From Persephonella atlantica (lineage in GTDB: Bacteria; Aquificota; Aquificia; Aquificales; Hydrogenothermaceae), in the NCBI RefSeq assembly GCF_016617615.1, contig NZ_JAACYA010000001.1, positions 620,001-684,000 on the forward strand: a stretch of DNA of 64,000 bases, in the 5' to 3' direction. Position 1 is the first letter of the stretch; the number at the start of each line of letters is the position of its first letter. A program made the position numbers and the translations under genes. The notes under the pieces are model-generated. The model ran no database searches. It worked only from the letters and a program-made list of their open reading frames with translations, and was not told the DNA's origin. Positions 35,772-47,936 of the stretch are shown in pieces.

Positions 35772-37666
35772 ACTTGAGGAATAGGAAAAAGAATTTTGTC
35801 TATCTCATTTCTGTTTTACTCTTCTCATTTATTGTGTATCTGTACATGTATTCGCTTATACCAATAATTGAAGATAAATTGGAAAGAAAAATTGTTGATA
35901 TATCAACAGGCGATGTTATAAATGCTGTTACAAAGAGTATTTACAGAAACTTTCCTGAAAGTGATTTTCTACTTACAGTTCTTTACGATAGAGATTATGA
36001 AAAAAGATTGAAAAAAATTCTTTCTGTTTTTCTTTCAGAAAGACTGAAATACATATTCGTTATATACAGGGATACTGAAGGAAAATATAAATATCTCCTC
36101 GATGTTGGCTCTACAGATAATGTATCAAATCTTATATTTATGCCTTTGAAAGAAGAGAGAAGTATTCTGGAAAAGGTTTATAAGGAGAAGAAAAAAAGAT
36201 TTGAGATACACAGGGAAGTGGACACAATAGGCATCACCTATTATGTTCCACTCCTCCAGTCTGGGTCTGTTAAATCTGTACTTATTGCCGATTTTTCATT
36301 TGGTGTACTGCAGGAGATAAAATCTCTTATCCTTATCATACAGAGAGCAATACTCGTATCAAGTGGTGTTATACTGCTTTTCCTTGCTGTTGCTGTTTAC
36401 AACTTTTACAGAAATGTGATACTGAAGCAAAGAGCATACATTGATTCCCTTACAGGAATATACAACAGAAACTATCTTGAAGATATAAGGGATGTTATTG
36501 ACCTTAGCAGATATGTTGTTCTGATGCTGGATATAGATTTTTTCAAAAACATCAACGATACGTATGGTCATCAGGTTGGTGATGAGATTCTGAAGGGGAT
36601 TGCAGACCTGCTGAAAAAAAATCTCAGAGACGAAGACATAATAATAAGATACGGTGGAGAAGAGTTTCTTATCCTGATAAAGAAAAGCAGAGAAGATAAA
36701 GAAGGTAAATGGAGTCTTCAGGTGGCCCAGAAACTTCTTCAGGAAATAAGAGATTTTAAGTACAAGGGGATAAATCTTACAGCTTCTATAGGTCTTAATT
36801 TAGATACATACAGAGCAAGAAATCTTATGGATGCCATAAAAAAGGCTGATATAACTCTGTATAAAGCAAAGAGATATGGAAGAAACAGGATAGAAATATA
36901 CAAAGAAACAAAAGGATACGATAGAGATGTATCCCTTGCAGAGCTTAAAGACATTATAGAAAATGGAGATGTTGTATGCTTCTATCAACCAGTTATAAAT
37001 CTGAAAGACGGTAGGGTTGTATATTACGAATCACTTGCCCGGATAAAGTATAGAGAGAGGTACCTTTCTCCTGCACAGTATATAGATATGATAAAGGGGA
37101 CTTTCCTTTACTTTAAATTTACGAAAATTGTTATTGAATATAATCTGAATATACTGAAGAAATATCCCCGTATGGTAATAAGTATAAACATGTCTCCATC
37201 AGACTTTCTCAATCAGACGATAATTGATATTCTCACATCTGTTGATAAGAAAACGGTAAAAAGAATAAAACTTGAGGTTTTAGAAACAGAGGATGTACAC
37301 AATTACAATGTACTGAAAGAGAACATTAATAAACTGAAAAGTTTCGGATACGACATTGTTCTTGACGATTTTGGTGCGGGATATGTTGATTTTTATTACT
37401 TAACAGAGATAGATGCAAGATGCATAAAAATAGATGGTTCAGTGATAAAAAAGATCCCATATAATCAGCAATACTATAAACTTGCAAAGCATCTTGTTCA
37501 GTTCTGTAAAGATATTAACAAGATACCTATTGCGGAGTTTGTTGAAAATAAAGAGGTCTGCAGGGTGCTTATTGAACTTGGAATAGAGTATGGACAGGGC
37601 TATTACTTCTCTGAACCATTACCTGTAGATAAAATAAAACAGTTTCCAGTTGAAGATATTCCGTAA
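35768..37666 (+). CDS. membrane GGDEF-EAL protein with periplasmic sensor region
   Basis: A 632-residue c-di-GMP enzyme. It has TM1 at about 10-30, a periplasmic region of about 155 residues with no obvious cysteines, and TM2 at about 190-215. The GGDEF domain has its active-site GGEEF near 297, preceded by an intact RxxD inhibitory site (RDED, exactly 5 residues earlier). The EAL domain has ESLAR near 421 for EAL and metal/catalytic segments NMSPSDF, DDFGAGY, KIDGS and AEFVEN. Both halves keep the key residues, so either synthesis or breakdown is possible. The periplasmic domain is a candidate partner of the gene before it. Confidence 0.85.
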   Translation: MNLRNRKKNFVYLISVLLFSFIVYLYMYSLIPIIEDKLERKIVDISTGDVINAVTKSIYRNFPESDFLLTVLYDRDYEKRLKKILSVFLSERLKYIFVIYRDTEGKYKYLLDVGSTDNVSNLIFMPLKEERSILEKVYKEKKKRFEIHREVDTIGITYYVPLLQSGSVKSVLIADFSFGVLQEIKSLILIIQRAILVSSGVILLFLAVAVYNFYRNVILKQRAYIDSLTGIYNRNYLEDIRDVIDLSRYVVLMLDIDFFKNINDTYGHQVGDEILKGIADLLKKNLRDEDIIIRYGGEEFLILIKKSREDKEGKWSLQVAQKLLQEIRDFKYKGINLTASIGLNLDTYRARNLMDAIKKADITLYKAKRYGRNRIEIYKETKGYDRDVSLAELKDIIENGDVVCFYQPVINLKDGRVVYYESLARIKYRERYLSPAQYIDMIKGTFLYFKFTKIVIEYNLNILKKYPRMVISINMSPSDFLNQTIIDILTSVDKKTVKRIKLEVLETEDVHNYNVLKENINKLKSFGYDIVLDDFGAGYVDFYYLTEIDARCIKIDGSVIKKIPYNQQYYKLAKHLVQFCKDINKIPIAEFVENKEVCRVLIELGIEYGQGYYFSEPLPVDKIKQFPVEDIP

Positions 37667-37705
37667 TAAAATATATTTTCTGAAAGTATTTTGAAGGGGC
37701 TATGT

Positions 37706-38329
37706 ATGAAGATATTTATGGTTGATAATTACGACTCATTTACATATAACATCGTTCAGTACCTTTACGAACTTGGAGCTGACGTCATTGTTAAAAGAAA
37801 TGATGAGATCTCTCCAGAAGATATAGCAAACTATGATGTAGATGCCATAGTAATCTCACCGGGTCCATGTACTCCAAACGAAGCAGGTATATCTGTTCAG
37901 GTGATAAAGAGGTATATGGGAGAGTATCCTATCCTGGGAGTCTGTCTTGGTCATCAATCTATTGGTGCTGCCTTTGGGGCAAAAATAGTAAAAGCAAAAT
38001 GTCTCATGCATGGGAAAACCTCACTGATTTACCATAACAGGAAGGGTTTGTTTGAAGGTATTCCATCACCTTTTAAAGCTGTGAGATACCATTCCCTTGT
38101 GATTGACAGGGATACATTACCTGAGGAGATAGAGATAACAGCGTGGACAGAAGAAGATAACGAGATTATGGCTATCCAGCATAAAGAGCTCCCATTGTGG
38201 GGTGTTCAGTTTCATCCGGAATCTGTACTTACAGAATACGGAAAAAAGCTGCTCAGTAATTTTTTGAAGTTATCGGCAGATTTTAATCAGAAGTCAAAAG
38301 GAAGGTTAAACACTATACCAAACTCCTGA
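37706..38329 (+). CDS. trpG: anthranilate/aminodeoxychorismate synthase glutaminase subunit
   Basis: A class I glutamine amidotransferase of 207 residues. It shows the VDNYDSFTYNIVQYL start, the oxyanion motif ISPGPCTPNEAG near 51, the nucleophile in GVCLGHQSIG near 80, and QFHPESVLTEYG with the catalytic His and Glu near 170. It provides ammonia for anthranilate (tryptophan) or aminodeoxychorismate (folate); one protein may serve both, as trpG/pabA, and trpE is not nearby. The ATG at 37706 is preferred over TTG 37691 because AAGGGG lies 6 bases before it. It overlaps the convergent tamB gene by 43 bases. Confidence 0.9.
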   Translation: MKIFMVDNYDSFTYNIVQYLYELGADVIVKRNDEISPEDIANYDVDAIVISPGPCTPNEAGISVQVIKRYMGEYPILGVCLGHQSIGAAFGAKIVKAKCLMHGKTSLIYHNRKGLFEGIPSPFKAVRYHSLVIDRDTLPEEIEITAWTEEDNEIMAIQHKELPLWGVQFHPESVLTEYGKKLLSNFLKLSADFNQKSKGRLNTIPNS

Positions 38330-41300
38330 TTGCCTGTTTCAAAGAACTTGTACTGAAAAGATGTTCTCTCTTTCAGTTTGATTCCAACACCGTACCATCC
38401 GCCGATCTTTTCTTCCTCCACCTGTCCCAGAGGTTTTGAAAGGGCGATAAATATTCTCCTTGTGAGATTTCTCTTCCCGTATATGGATGCAGATATACCT
38501 GTTGATGGAGAGTACTGGGGTAGTATGTTTACCTCAAATCCTGTATTGAATAAGCCAGTTTCTTCCTGAGGCTTAAATGGAAGTAGCGTATATAACAGTT
38601 TTCCTACAGTTTTAAACACAGGCATGTTCTCAAGGGCTGACGGCGTATCTTTAAGAAGTAGTATAGACAGTATCTCATTTTTTGATCTTGGTGGACTGGA
38701 GAAAAAGTTTATCTTTGGATTGTAAGCTGAGCCTGAAATGTCAATAAATATAAATGTGTCTGCAACGGATGTCGAAACCCTTGCAGATATATAAGGTTCA
38801 TTATTTACAATCTTAATGTTTGCAAAATCAATGCTGTATCTGTTTTTCATAAAGTATATCTCACCATAAATAATACTGACATTACCATTTACATAGGGAT
38901 CTTTGCCTGTACCCTTTACTTTAAGGTCAAACTCTGCATATGCTTTCCCCCATTTTCCATAAAGATAAAGGGGAATATAGCTTTCAAGGGATATATCCAG
39001 TGATAGAAATCCCAGATACTCTGGACTTTTGACAGGTATGGCTTCATTTTTCCCTTTTACCATTCTGTCTAAATTTTTCTCAAGTTTTAACTTTCCAGAT
39101 ACCAGGATTTTTCCCTTAAGATTACCTCTGAGGGAATCGTCTTTCTGATATAGTTTCAGCTTCAGGTTTGAGTTTATATTTCCCTGGAATATATTCCTGA
39201 ATTTTACAGGAAAGAGTCGTGTGTATGCAGAAAAACTGCCGTAAGTCCTATCTACATTACCGTTTCCCTTTACCCTCACAATACTTTCACCAAGAATGGT
39301 ATCAGTCGTTTTCCCATTTATGTCCAGCTTTATGATTCCTTCAGAAAGTTCAATAAGAATCTTTTGGAGTTTGATGACTCCTATAGTATAAGAAGTTTTG
39401 AGTTCAAGATCTTCAGAAAAGATGGAAAGGTAGAGCTTCTTTTTTAGATCTTTTAATTTACCATTAAAAGACAGTCTGTATTTCAGTCCTCCAGATGTAT
39501 TTAGATACTGAGCAATAACAGAAAGCAGATTTCTGTCAACTTTGCCATCAGAGTATATGGAAAATTTATTGTTTCTTATATCGTATGAAAATCTCTCTAT
39601 CTTCCCTGTTATTATTCCACTGAAATGGACAGGCTCACTTTCTATTATTCCGTCTTTCATCTTTACTTTCAAAGGTGAAGACTCAAAAAAGTATAAATAG
39701 TTTCTTGACACTGTAAAGCTGGATATTATTAATTTACCTTCTGCCTTATTTGTTTCTCCAGATGGGATTTTTATCTGACCGGATATTTTATAGAACTGGA
39801 TTCTTGTTTTTTTAGGTAGGATTATACTGAGCAGATCTGTTTTCACATCGGCCTTAATGGTATCTCCACTAACAGAAACAGAATAGGATATATCTGTTTT
39901 AACAGCAGGCTTTTTCTTTCTGTATCCTCTTTCCTTTAGAAATCCTTTTATGTTTTTAATGTTTCCACTGAATGTACTGTCTATACGGTTGGTGAAATCA
40001 TCCTTTTTTATAAAAAGTTTTACTCTTCCCTCAATCTTTTTATTTTCAAGTTCAAAACCGGAATAAATGTGCAGCTCCATATCATCAAAATCTTCCAGTC
40101 CTTTTCCTGTGGCAATGGTAACAATCTTTCCGTCAGAAAGGGATACATTTCCTGAAATTTCTTTTATTCTATGATTATAGATGGCAAAATTCTTCCTATA
40201 AAATGATGCTTCAAAAAACTTTTTTTTGTTGGAAAAATTTCCTTTCATACTGAACATTACATACTGTTTTAATTTATTTAAAATAATAATTCCCCTCTCT
40301 ATCTCTGTTTTTACACTCCAGCTTTTATTTTCAATGCTAACTTTTACTGTCCCTGTGGCTGTTTTGGGAGTTATATGGCTGAACACTGAAGGTGTTCTTT
40401 CTTTCAGGAAATTCCCTGCAACAGAAAGGTCACTGTTTTTAAAGTCAAGACTTAGATGTAGAGAGAATGGTTTTAGATGCAGTGCCAACAGTCCATTTGT
40501 ATTTCCTGTTTTGAACACAGTTTTGATACTCTTTGATACATTTTCAAACAAAAACTGAAACTGTGTATCCTTCAGATGTATACTTCTGTAATAGAAAGAG
40601 TGGGCAGTTCCCTGTAGATTGACAGACAGATCTGGAATACTACCGTATATTTTCCCTGTTCCATCTATAACTCCACCAAAGTAGTATCTTTTTCCGTAAA
40701 TAAATCCTTCTGTGCTGAGGTTATCAAAGGTTACGTCTGCATCAATATTTTTCTCATAAATTCTTCCATTTATGAAACAAAAGGAATCCATGTTTTTCAG
40801 ATTAACTGAAAATCTACCATTTTTCTTTTCTGAGCTAAAATGAAATAATATTTTCCCGTTTCTGAAAGTAATCCCATAGATATTAAAGTTTTCTCCATCT
40901 AAATCTGCTGACACTGTCATATTTTTAAAATTGATAACAGCCTTACCCCATACTGTTCCATCTACTGCAATAGGTCTGTACAATCTGGTAACCTGTTTTA
41001 GGCTTAATCCTTTGCTTGACACAGTCAGTATCTTATCTGTATAACTGAACTGGAGAGGTACTTCTCCTAAAGCTACACTGCCTTTGGCTGTGAACTTTTT
41101 ATCCTTATAAACAGCATTTATGTTTGAACTGACAGGAACTGCTGAAAGTTTATCATATTGAGCTGATGCTACAGATATACCGCCTTCTGTCTGAAAAACT
41201 CTTTTCTTTATGGAAAAGCTTACCCTGCCGTTGAAGTATGCATTTTTTCCTTTGATTTTTTTCAAATAGATACTGTCTGCCTTTATCTGTAATTTTCCAT

Positions 41301-42138
41301 CGAATCTGTTTTTTCCGCTGAACCTTACACTGCCTTTAATGTTTGTAGCATAAAAGCTATTAATCTTTAAACGACCTGAGATAATATGTGAAGTACTGGT
41401 CAGGATACCACTGTACCTATTAGCACTGAACATTATATGAAAATCTTCAAGGGATATACTGCCTGCAGTTAGCTGTTTTCCCTCAAAATTTCCTTTAAAG
41501 GAGAAGTTTTCCTCATAATCAAAATTTCCCCATCCAGACAGAATGTTTCCATTAATGATGACTTTTAACTTCTTTACAGATACACTTTCTGACTGGATAA
41601 TTCCTGAAAACTCTGTTACTGTTCCAGAAAATTCTCTGTAAACGAAACGGAAAGGTCTTTTTATATAGAAACTGTTATAACTGCTGAAAAAAGAAAAATC
41701 TTCTAAAGATAACCTGCCTGAAGGCAGGTCTGTGTATATGTCCAGTCTGTTAATGTCAGATTTTACAAAGTATATAAGAAAAAATGCATAGTTAAGAGGA
41801 TTTTCCCCTTTTTTCTTTCTCTTTTTGATTTTTATATAAATTTTACCTCTGTCTATACTTACAAATACAAAAGGTTCATTTTTCTTAAAGAATTTTAAGG
41901 TGTCCAGTTTTAATTTTACTTTTCTTAGTTCTATAGAAAACCCTTTTGAGCTTACATTTATGTATCTACACTGGAGCTGTGAATCGGATATTTTACAGTC
42001 ATCTTTAAGTTCAATACCTATATTTTTTGCTATAACAGATCTATTTTCCCATAAAAATGCCAGTGTGAGCAAAATAAGAGAGATCAGCAGTGTGGTTATT
42101 GAAAGAATAAAAAATGTGTTAATAATAAATTTTTTCAT
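38287..42138 (-). CDS. tamB: TamB/DUF490 translocation and assembly-like protein
   Basis: A 1283-residue envelope protein with one N-terminal membrane anchor (about 8-30), then a very long run of beta strands. The C-terminal DUF490 domain is recognised by ISGSAYNPKINFFSSP and NEILSILLLKD near 1145-1175. TamB-type AsmA-like proteins form a hydrophobic groove spanning the periplasm and move phospholipid or support outer-membrane protein assembly. No tamA/BamA gene is adjacent. The start at 42138 is divergent from the TPR gene; the terminal Phe resembles outer-membrane proteins. Confidence 0.85.
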   Translation of the reverse strand: MKKFIINTFFILSITTLLISLILLTLAFLWENRSVIAKNIGIELKDDCKISDSQLQCRYINVSSKGFSIELRKVKLKLDTLKFFKKNEPFVFVSIDRGKIYIKIKKRKKKGENPLNYAFFLIYFVKSDINRLDIYTDLPSGRLSLEDFSFFSSYNSFYIKRPFRFVYREFSGTVTEFSGIIQSESVSVKKLKVIINGNILSGWGNFDYEENFSFKGNFEGKQLTAGSISLEDFHIMFSANRYSGILTSTSHIISGRLKINSFYATNIKGSVRFSGKNRFDGKLQIKADSIYLKKIKGKNAYFNGRVSFSIKKRVFQTEGGISVASAQYDKLSAVPVSSNINAVYKDKKFTAKGSVALGEVPLQFSYTDKILTVSSKGLSLKQVTRLYRPIAVDGTVWGKAVINFKNMTVSADLDGENFNIYGITFRNGKILFHFSSEKKNGRFSVNLKNMDSFCFINGRIYEKNIDADVTFDNLSTEGFIYGKRYYFGGVIDGTGKIYGSIPDLSVNLQGTAHSFYYRSIHLKDTQFQFLFENVSKSIKTVFKTGNTNGLLALHLKPFSLHLSLDFKNSDLSVAGNFLKERTPSVFSHITPKTATGTVKVSIENKSWSVKTEIERGIIILNKLKQYVMFSMKGNFSNKKKFFEASFYRKNFAIYNHRIKEISGNVSLSDGKIVTIATGKGLEDFDDMELHIYSGFELENKKIEGRVKLFIKKDDFTNRIDSTFSGNIKNIKGFLKERGYRKKKPAVKTDISYSVSVSGDTIKADVKTDLLSIILPKKTRIQFYKISGQIKIPSGETNKAEGKLIISSFTVSRNYLYFFESSPLKVKMKDGIIESEPVHFSGIITGKIERFSYDIRNNKFSIYSDGKVDRNLLSVIAQYLNTSGGLKYRLSFNGKLKDLKKKLYLSIFSEDLELKTSYTIGVIKLQKILIELSEGIIKLDINGKTTDTILGESIVRVKGNGNVDRTYGSFSAYTRLFPVKFRNIFQGNINSNLKLKLYQKDDSLRGNLKGKILVSGKLKLEKNLDRMVKGKNEAIPVKSPEYLGFLSLDISLESYIPLYLYGKWGKAYAEFDLKVKGTGKDPYVNGNVSIIYGEIYFMKNRYSIDFANIKIVNNEPYISARVSTSVADTFIFIDISGSAYNPKINFFSSPPRSKNEILSILLLKDTPSALENMPVFKTVGKLLYTLLPFKPQEETGLFNTGFEVNILPQYSPSTGISASIYGKRNLTRRIFIALSKPLGQVEEEKIGGWYGVGIKLKERTSFQYKFFETGNQEFGIVFNLPFDF

Positions 42139-42205
42139 AGTTTGTTAACTTTAATATTATTTAGTAGTAAAATTATAACAGCTTTTATAAATGGAGGGTT
42201 TGGAG

Positions 42206-44484
<2,279 letters not shown>

Positions 44485-44493
44485 GGTGGGAGA

Positions 44494-45840
44494 GTGATAA
44501 GGATAGACTACACAAATGTTATGGCAGAGGTTATAGGAGAAAGGGATGGTATCCTGAGGGAGGAGCTACTCTCCTTTAGACACTTTGTTGTGGAGACACA
44601 CTCATTAATACAGAAGGAAAAAAACAGAAAGTTTTATTTCTGCAGATTACCCTATCAGAATGTCTCCCATATAAAAGAGTATGCAGGATACATAAGGGAT
44701 AGATTTGAGAGCTTCGTTGTTATTGGAATTGGAGGCTCCTCCCTTGGGGCAAGGATGCTTTTTGAAAGCTTGACAGAGACAAACCACAATCTAAAGAAAA
44801 AACCTAAAATATTTTTCTTAGAAAATGTAGACCCAGAGAAGTTTAAATCTGTTTTAGAGCAGATAGATATAAAAAACACATGTTTTAATGTTGTCACAAA
44901 GTCTGGCTCTACAGTTGAAACGATTGCTAACTTTTCGGTTATTTTGTCTATGCTTAAAAAGGAGTTGGGGGATAATTACAGGGAAAACTTAGTTTTTACC
45001 ACAGACCCAGAAAAAGGTTTCCTGAGAAAATTGGGAAATCAGGAAAAGATAAAGATGTTTGACGTGCCTCCACTGGTGGGAGGCAGATTTTCTGTTTTGT
45101 CTCCTGTAGGTCTTCTTCCAGCTGCAGTGGCAGGAATTGATATAGAGGAGCTACTGGCAGGAGCAAAAAAGATGGACTTAGTCTGCTCCATAGAAGAACA
45201 CGTAGAGCATAACCCTGCTTATCTGATAGCTCTTTCCCACTACATAGCAAATATGAGGAGGGGAAAAACTATATCTGTTATGATGCCCTACAGTGAAAAA
45301 CTCTCTTCCTTCGTAGACTGGTACAGGCAGCTCTGGGCAGAGAGTTTAGGTAAAGACGGTCTTGGGCAGACACCTGTAAAGGCGATAGGAACTGTTGACC
45401 AGCATTCCCAGATACAGCTTTACAGGGAAGGAATAAGGGACAAAATCATAACATTTTTGCATATAGAAAAATCAGATGTGGATTACAAAATCCCTGAGGA
45501 GCTTCCAGAAGATATATCATACCTGTCAGGCCATTCACTCCATGAGATACTCAGTAAAGAGCTCCTTGGAACAAAAGCAGCCCTCATAAAAAGTAAAGTC
45601 CCGAACATCACAATATCTATAGACAGAATATCTTCCTATAACATTGGGATGCTTATCTATCTTTATGAGCTTGCTACAGGATTTTCTGGCTATCTATACA
45701 AAATAAATCCCTTTGACCAGCCTGCTGTTGAAGAAGGCAAAAACTTCACATACGCCCTTATGGGAAGAGAAGGGTATCAGGAAAAGTTAGAAGAGTTTAA
45801 AGAGTTATACAAAGAGAAATATAAGATAGAAGTGCAGTAA
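44494..45840 (+). CDS. pgi: glucose-6-phosphate isomerase
   Basis: A 448-residue phosphoglucose isomerase of the shorter bacterial type. Motifs are GIGGSSLGARML near 78, KSGSTVETIANF near 134, and SVMMPYSEKLSSFVDWYRQLWAESLGK near 265-290 with the catalytic Glu, His and Lys positions in the second half (DQHSQIQLYREG). It interconverts glucose-6-P and fructose-6-P in gluconeogenesis and sugar-nucleotide supply. GTG start with GAGGTGG upstream. The 3' end overlaps the U-run of the convergent petABC terminator. Confidence 0.95.
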   Translation: MIRIDYTNVMAEVIGERDGILREELLSFRHFVVETHSLIQKEKNRKFYFCRLPYQNVSHIKEYAGYIRDRFESFVVIGIGGSSLGARMLFESLTETNHNLKKKPKIFFLENVDPEKFKSVLEQIDIKNTCFNVVTKSGSTVETIANFSVILSMLKKELGDNYRENLVFTTDPEKGFLRKLGNQEKIKMFDVPPLVGGRFSVLSPVGLLPAAVAGIDIEELLAGAKKMDLVCSIEEHVEHNPAYLIALSHYIANMRRGKTISVMMPYSEKLSSFVDWYRQLWAESLGKDGLGQTPVKAIGTVDQHSQIQLYREGIRDKIITFLHIEKSDVDYKIPEELPEDISYLSGHSLHEILSKELLGTKAALIKSKVPNITISIDRISSYNIGMLIYLYELATGFSGYLYKINPFDQPAVEEGKNFTYALMGREGYQEKLEEFKELYKEKYKIEVQ

Positions 45841-45863
45841 AAAAAGGGGAGATTAACTCCCCC
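45839..45863 (-). terminator. rho-independent terminator of the petABC operon
   Basis: On the minus strand GGGGAG-TTAAT-CTCCCC is followed by seven T residues, starting 7 bases after the cytochrome c stop. The T-run overlaps the pgi stop codon. On the plus strand no T-run follows the stem, so it is directional. Confidence 0.85.
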
Positions 45864-45869
45864 TGTAGA

Positions 45870-46721
45870 TTAATGTACGTTTTTCCAGATTTTCTTCTTC
45901 CATGCATATGTTAGACCAACCATAACAAGCATGTAAACGAGAACAATAATACCGACTTTCTGTCTCTGCTCTTTGTGTGGGTCAGAAATCTCATCAAGAT
46001 ATTTCATCAGCTCTTCTGTAGCTTCTTTATTTAATCCAACCCTTGGCATAGATGTTCCCGGCAGAAGTGCCTGAGGTTTGTTGATAAAGGAAACCAGGTA
46101 ATGTTCCCCTTTTGCTTTCATAATAATAGACAGGTCTGGAGGAACCTTACCTAAATATTTTTTCAGATTTTCTGGTGGAGTTTCGGCATATATCTTCTGA
46201 TATTTTGCACCGTGACATCTTCCACATGCTTCTTTAAACAGCTCTGCACCGTGAACCTTTTTAGCTTTAGATTCTAAATACGCAATTATGTCAGCAATCT
46301 GTTCATCATTTAAACCCATTGCAGGCATCGCAAACTTCTTGTTTTCTGTTGCTTTTGCAGGGTCTTTCAGAAAGTGGTAGAGGAATTTTTTATCGATAAA
46401 CTCAGTAACATTTGATAGGTCTGGAGGAACAACTCCAAAAGACATTGCTGCTGTTTTTGCGTCCATTGGAGGATTAATACCGTCAGCTTTAAGACCGTGA
46501 CATGATGTACAGAACATCTGGAATGCCTCTTTACCTTTAACTGGGTCTCCATCTAATGGAGGTGTTGAACCAAGGTCAGAGAATTTATAATCTGGCAGGT
46601 TATATTTGTGGATTGCCTCTTCTATATGCTTGTGCATTATGCTGTGAGCTAAAGGCTCTATTCCCCAGTATGTAACTCCTACTATAACTATCAATACTGC
46701 TAATATCTTTAACTCTTTCAT
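45870..46721 (-). CDS. petC: diheme cytochrome c of the bc1 complex
   Basis: A 283-residue membrane-anchored protein. The N-terminal helix at about 4-24, two c-type heme sites CTSCH (about residue 71) and CGRCH (about 166), methionine ligand candidates in MPAMGLND and MPRVGLN, and a C-terminal helix at about 253-272. It replaces the monoheme cytochrome c1 and passes electrons from the Rieske protein to a terminal oxidase or c cytochrome. The diheme form is known from epsilonproteobacterial-type bc complexes. The ATG overlaps the cytochrome b stop. Confidence 0.9.
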   Translation of the reverse strand: MKELKILAVLIVIVGVTYWGIEPLAHSIMHKHIEEAIHKYNLPDYKFSDLGSTPPLDGDPVKGKEAFQMFCTSCHGLKADGINPPMDAKTAAMSFGVVPPDLSNVTEFIDKKFLYHFLKDPAKATENKKFAMPAMGLNDEQIADIIAYLESKAKKVHGAELFKEACGRCHGAKYQKIYAETPPENLKKYLGKVPPDLSIIMKAKGEHYLVSFINKPQALLPGTSMPRVGLNKEATEELMKYLDEISDPHKEQRQKVGIIVLVYMLVMVGLTYAWKKKIWKNVH

Positions 46722-47926
46722 TATCTTCCACCTCCAGTTGCCACCTTCTTTTTCTCAATTGCAGCTATAATTGGAAGGGCTATAAAGAAAATAAAGTAAA
46801 TGATGGAAGTTACAAAACCAATCCATGCAAACAGTCCTGTAGGTGGCAGTTTTCCAAGTATTGTTAATGCCACAAAATCAGCAACAAATATCCACCATAT
46901 AACCTTAAACATCGGTCTGTGTTTACCACTTACGTATGGGTATGGAGAGGTGTCAAGCCATGGTAAGAACAGAGGTATAAACATAGATAGAACGAATGCT
47001 ATTAATCCAAGGGCTTCACTGAAGAAGAACCCTCTCAGTACTTCGTAAAATGCAAGGAAATACCACTCAGGATATATATGAGGTGGTGTCTGAAGATAAT
47101 CGGCAGGCTGGAAGTTGATAGGATCCATTGCAAAGTTATAGTTAAAGAACACAAGGTAGAAGAAGAACAGGAGGAATACGGACATTACAAAGTATTCTTT
47201 AGACATGAATACAGGCCAGAAAGGAATACCTTTTTCCTTCTTTTCTTCTTTTGTCATAGGAATACCGTCTTCGTTGTTAGAACCTACAATCCTTACTGCA
47301 TACAGGTGAACTGCAGTAAATACAAGAATAAGAGCAGGTAAAAGTGTTACGTGCAGTGCAAAGAATCTTGTAAGTGTTGCATCTTCAACGATGTAGTTAC
47401 CCCTTATCCATATGACAAGGTCTGGACCAATAAACGGTATCTTAGAAAACAGTGTTGTTATTGTTTGCGCAGCCCAGTAAGACATCTGACCCCATGGAAG
47501 GAGATAACCTGTAAATGCTGTTGCTGCCATGAGAACAAAAAGAATAAAACCTGTTACCCACACAACTTCCCTTGGAGCTTTATAAGAACCGTAGTATATT
47601 CCTCTACCCATATGAACAAACAATACCAGAAACATTATTGATGCCGCTACAGCGTGAACGTGTCTAAATACCCAGCCATATGCAACATCCATCATTATTG
47701 TTTTGTTAACGCTGTCGAAAGCCATATGAGAATCTGGTTTGTAGTACATAAGAACAAATATTCCAGAAATTACAAGAATAACAAAAACGAGCATTGTGAG
47801 AACACCGAAACTCCACAGAAAGTTAATATTTTTTGGAAGGTAATACTCAGACATCATTACCTTCCACAGGCTGTCTACAGCAAGCCTTTTATCAAGCCAT
47901 CCCATAAACCCACCTTTTTTCTCCAT
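46721..47926 (-). CDS. petB: cytochrome b subunit of the bc1 complex
   Basis: A 401-residue integral protein with about eight helices. Heme b ligands lie in FRHVHAVAASIMFLVLFVHMGRGIYYG and in FALHVTLLPALILVFTAVHLY; GYLLPWGQMSYWAA and PEWYF mark the Qo site. It oxidises quinol and carries electrons across the inner membrane. Middle gene of the petABC operon, 10 bases after the Rieske gene and overlapping petC by one base. The length is that of a full cytochrome b, not the split b6/IV form. Confidence 0.95.
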   Translation of the reverse strand: MEKKGGFMGWLDKRLAVDSLWKVMMSEYYLPKNINFLWSFGVLTMLVFVILVISGIFVLMYYKPDSHMAFDSVNKTIMMDVAYGWVFRHVHAVAASIMFLVLFVHMGRGIYYGSYKAPREVVWVTGFILFVLMAATAFTGYLLPWGQMSYWAAQTITTLFSKIPFIGPDLVIWIRGNYIVEDATLTRFFALHVTLLPALILVFTAVHLYAVRIVGSNNEDGIPMTKEEKKEKGIPFWPVFMSKEYFVMSVFLLFFFYLVFFNYNFAMDPINFQPADYLQTPPHIYPEWYFLAFYEVLRGFFFSEALGLIAFVLSMFIPLFLPWLDTSPYPYVSGKHRPMFKVIWWIFVADFVALTILGKLPPTGLFAWIGFVTSIIYFIFFIALPIIAAIEKKKVATGGGR

Positions 47927-47936
47927 CTTATTCCTC

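Noticed and set aside
45839-45863. Terminator acting on pgi (plus strand)
   Set aside because: The stem is followed by CTGTAG on the plus strand, not a T-run; it serves the minus-strand petABC operon.
47351-47641. Cys-rich plus-strand frame of 96 codons inside the cytochrome b gene
   Set aside because: It is opposite the well-supported petB frame, has no ribosome site and its cysteine pattern is an artefact of antisense codons.
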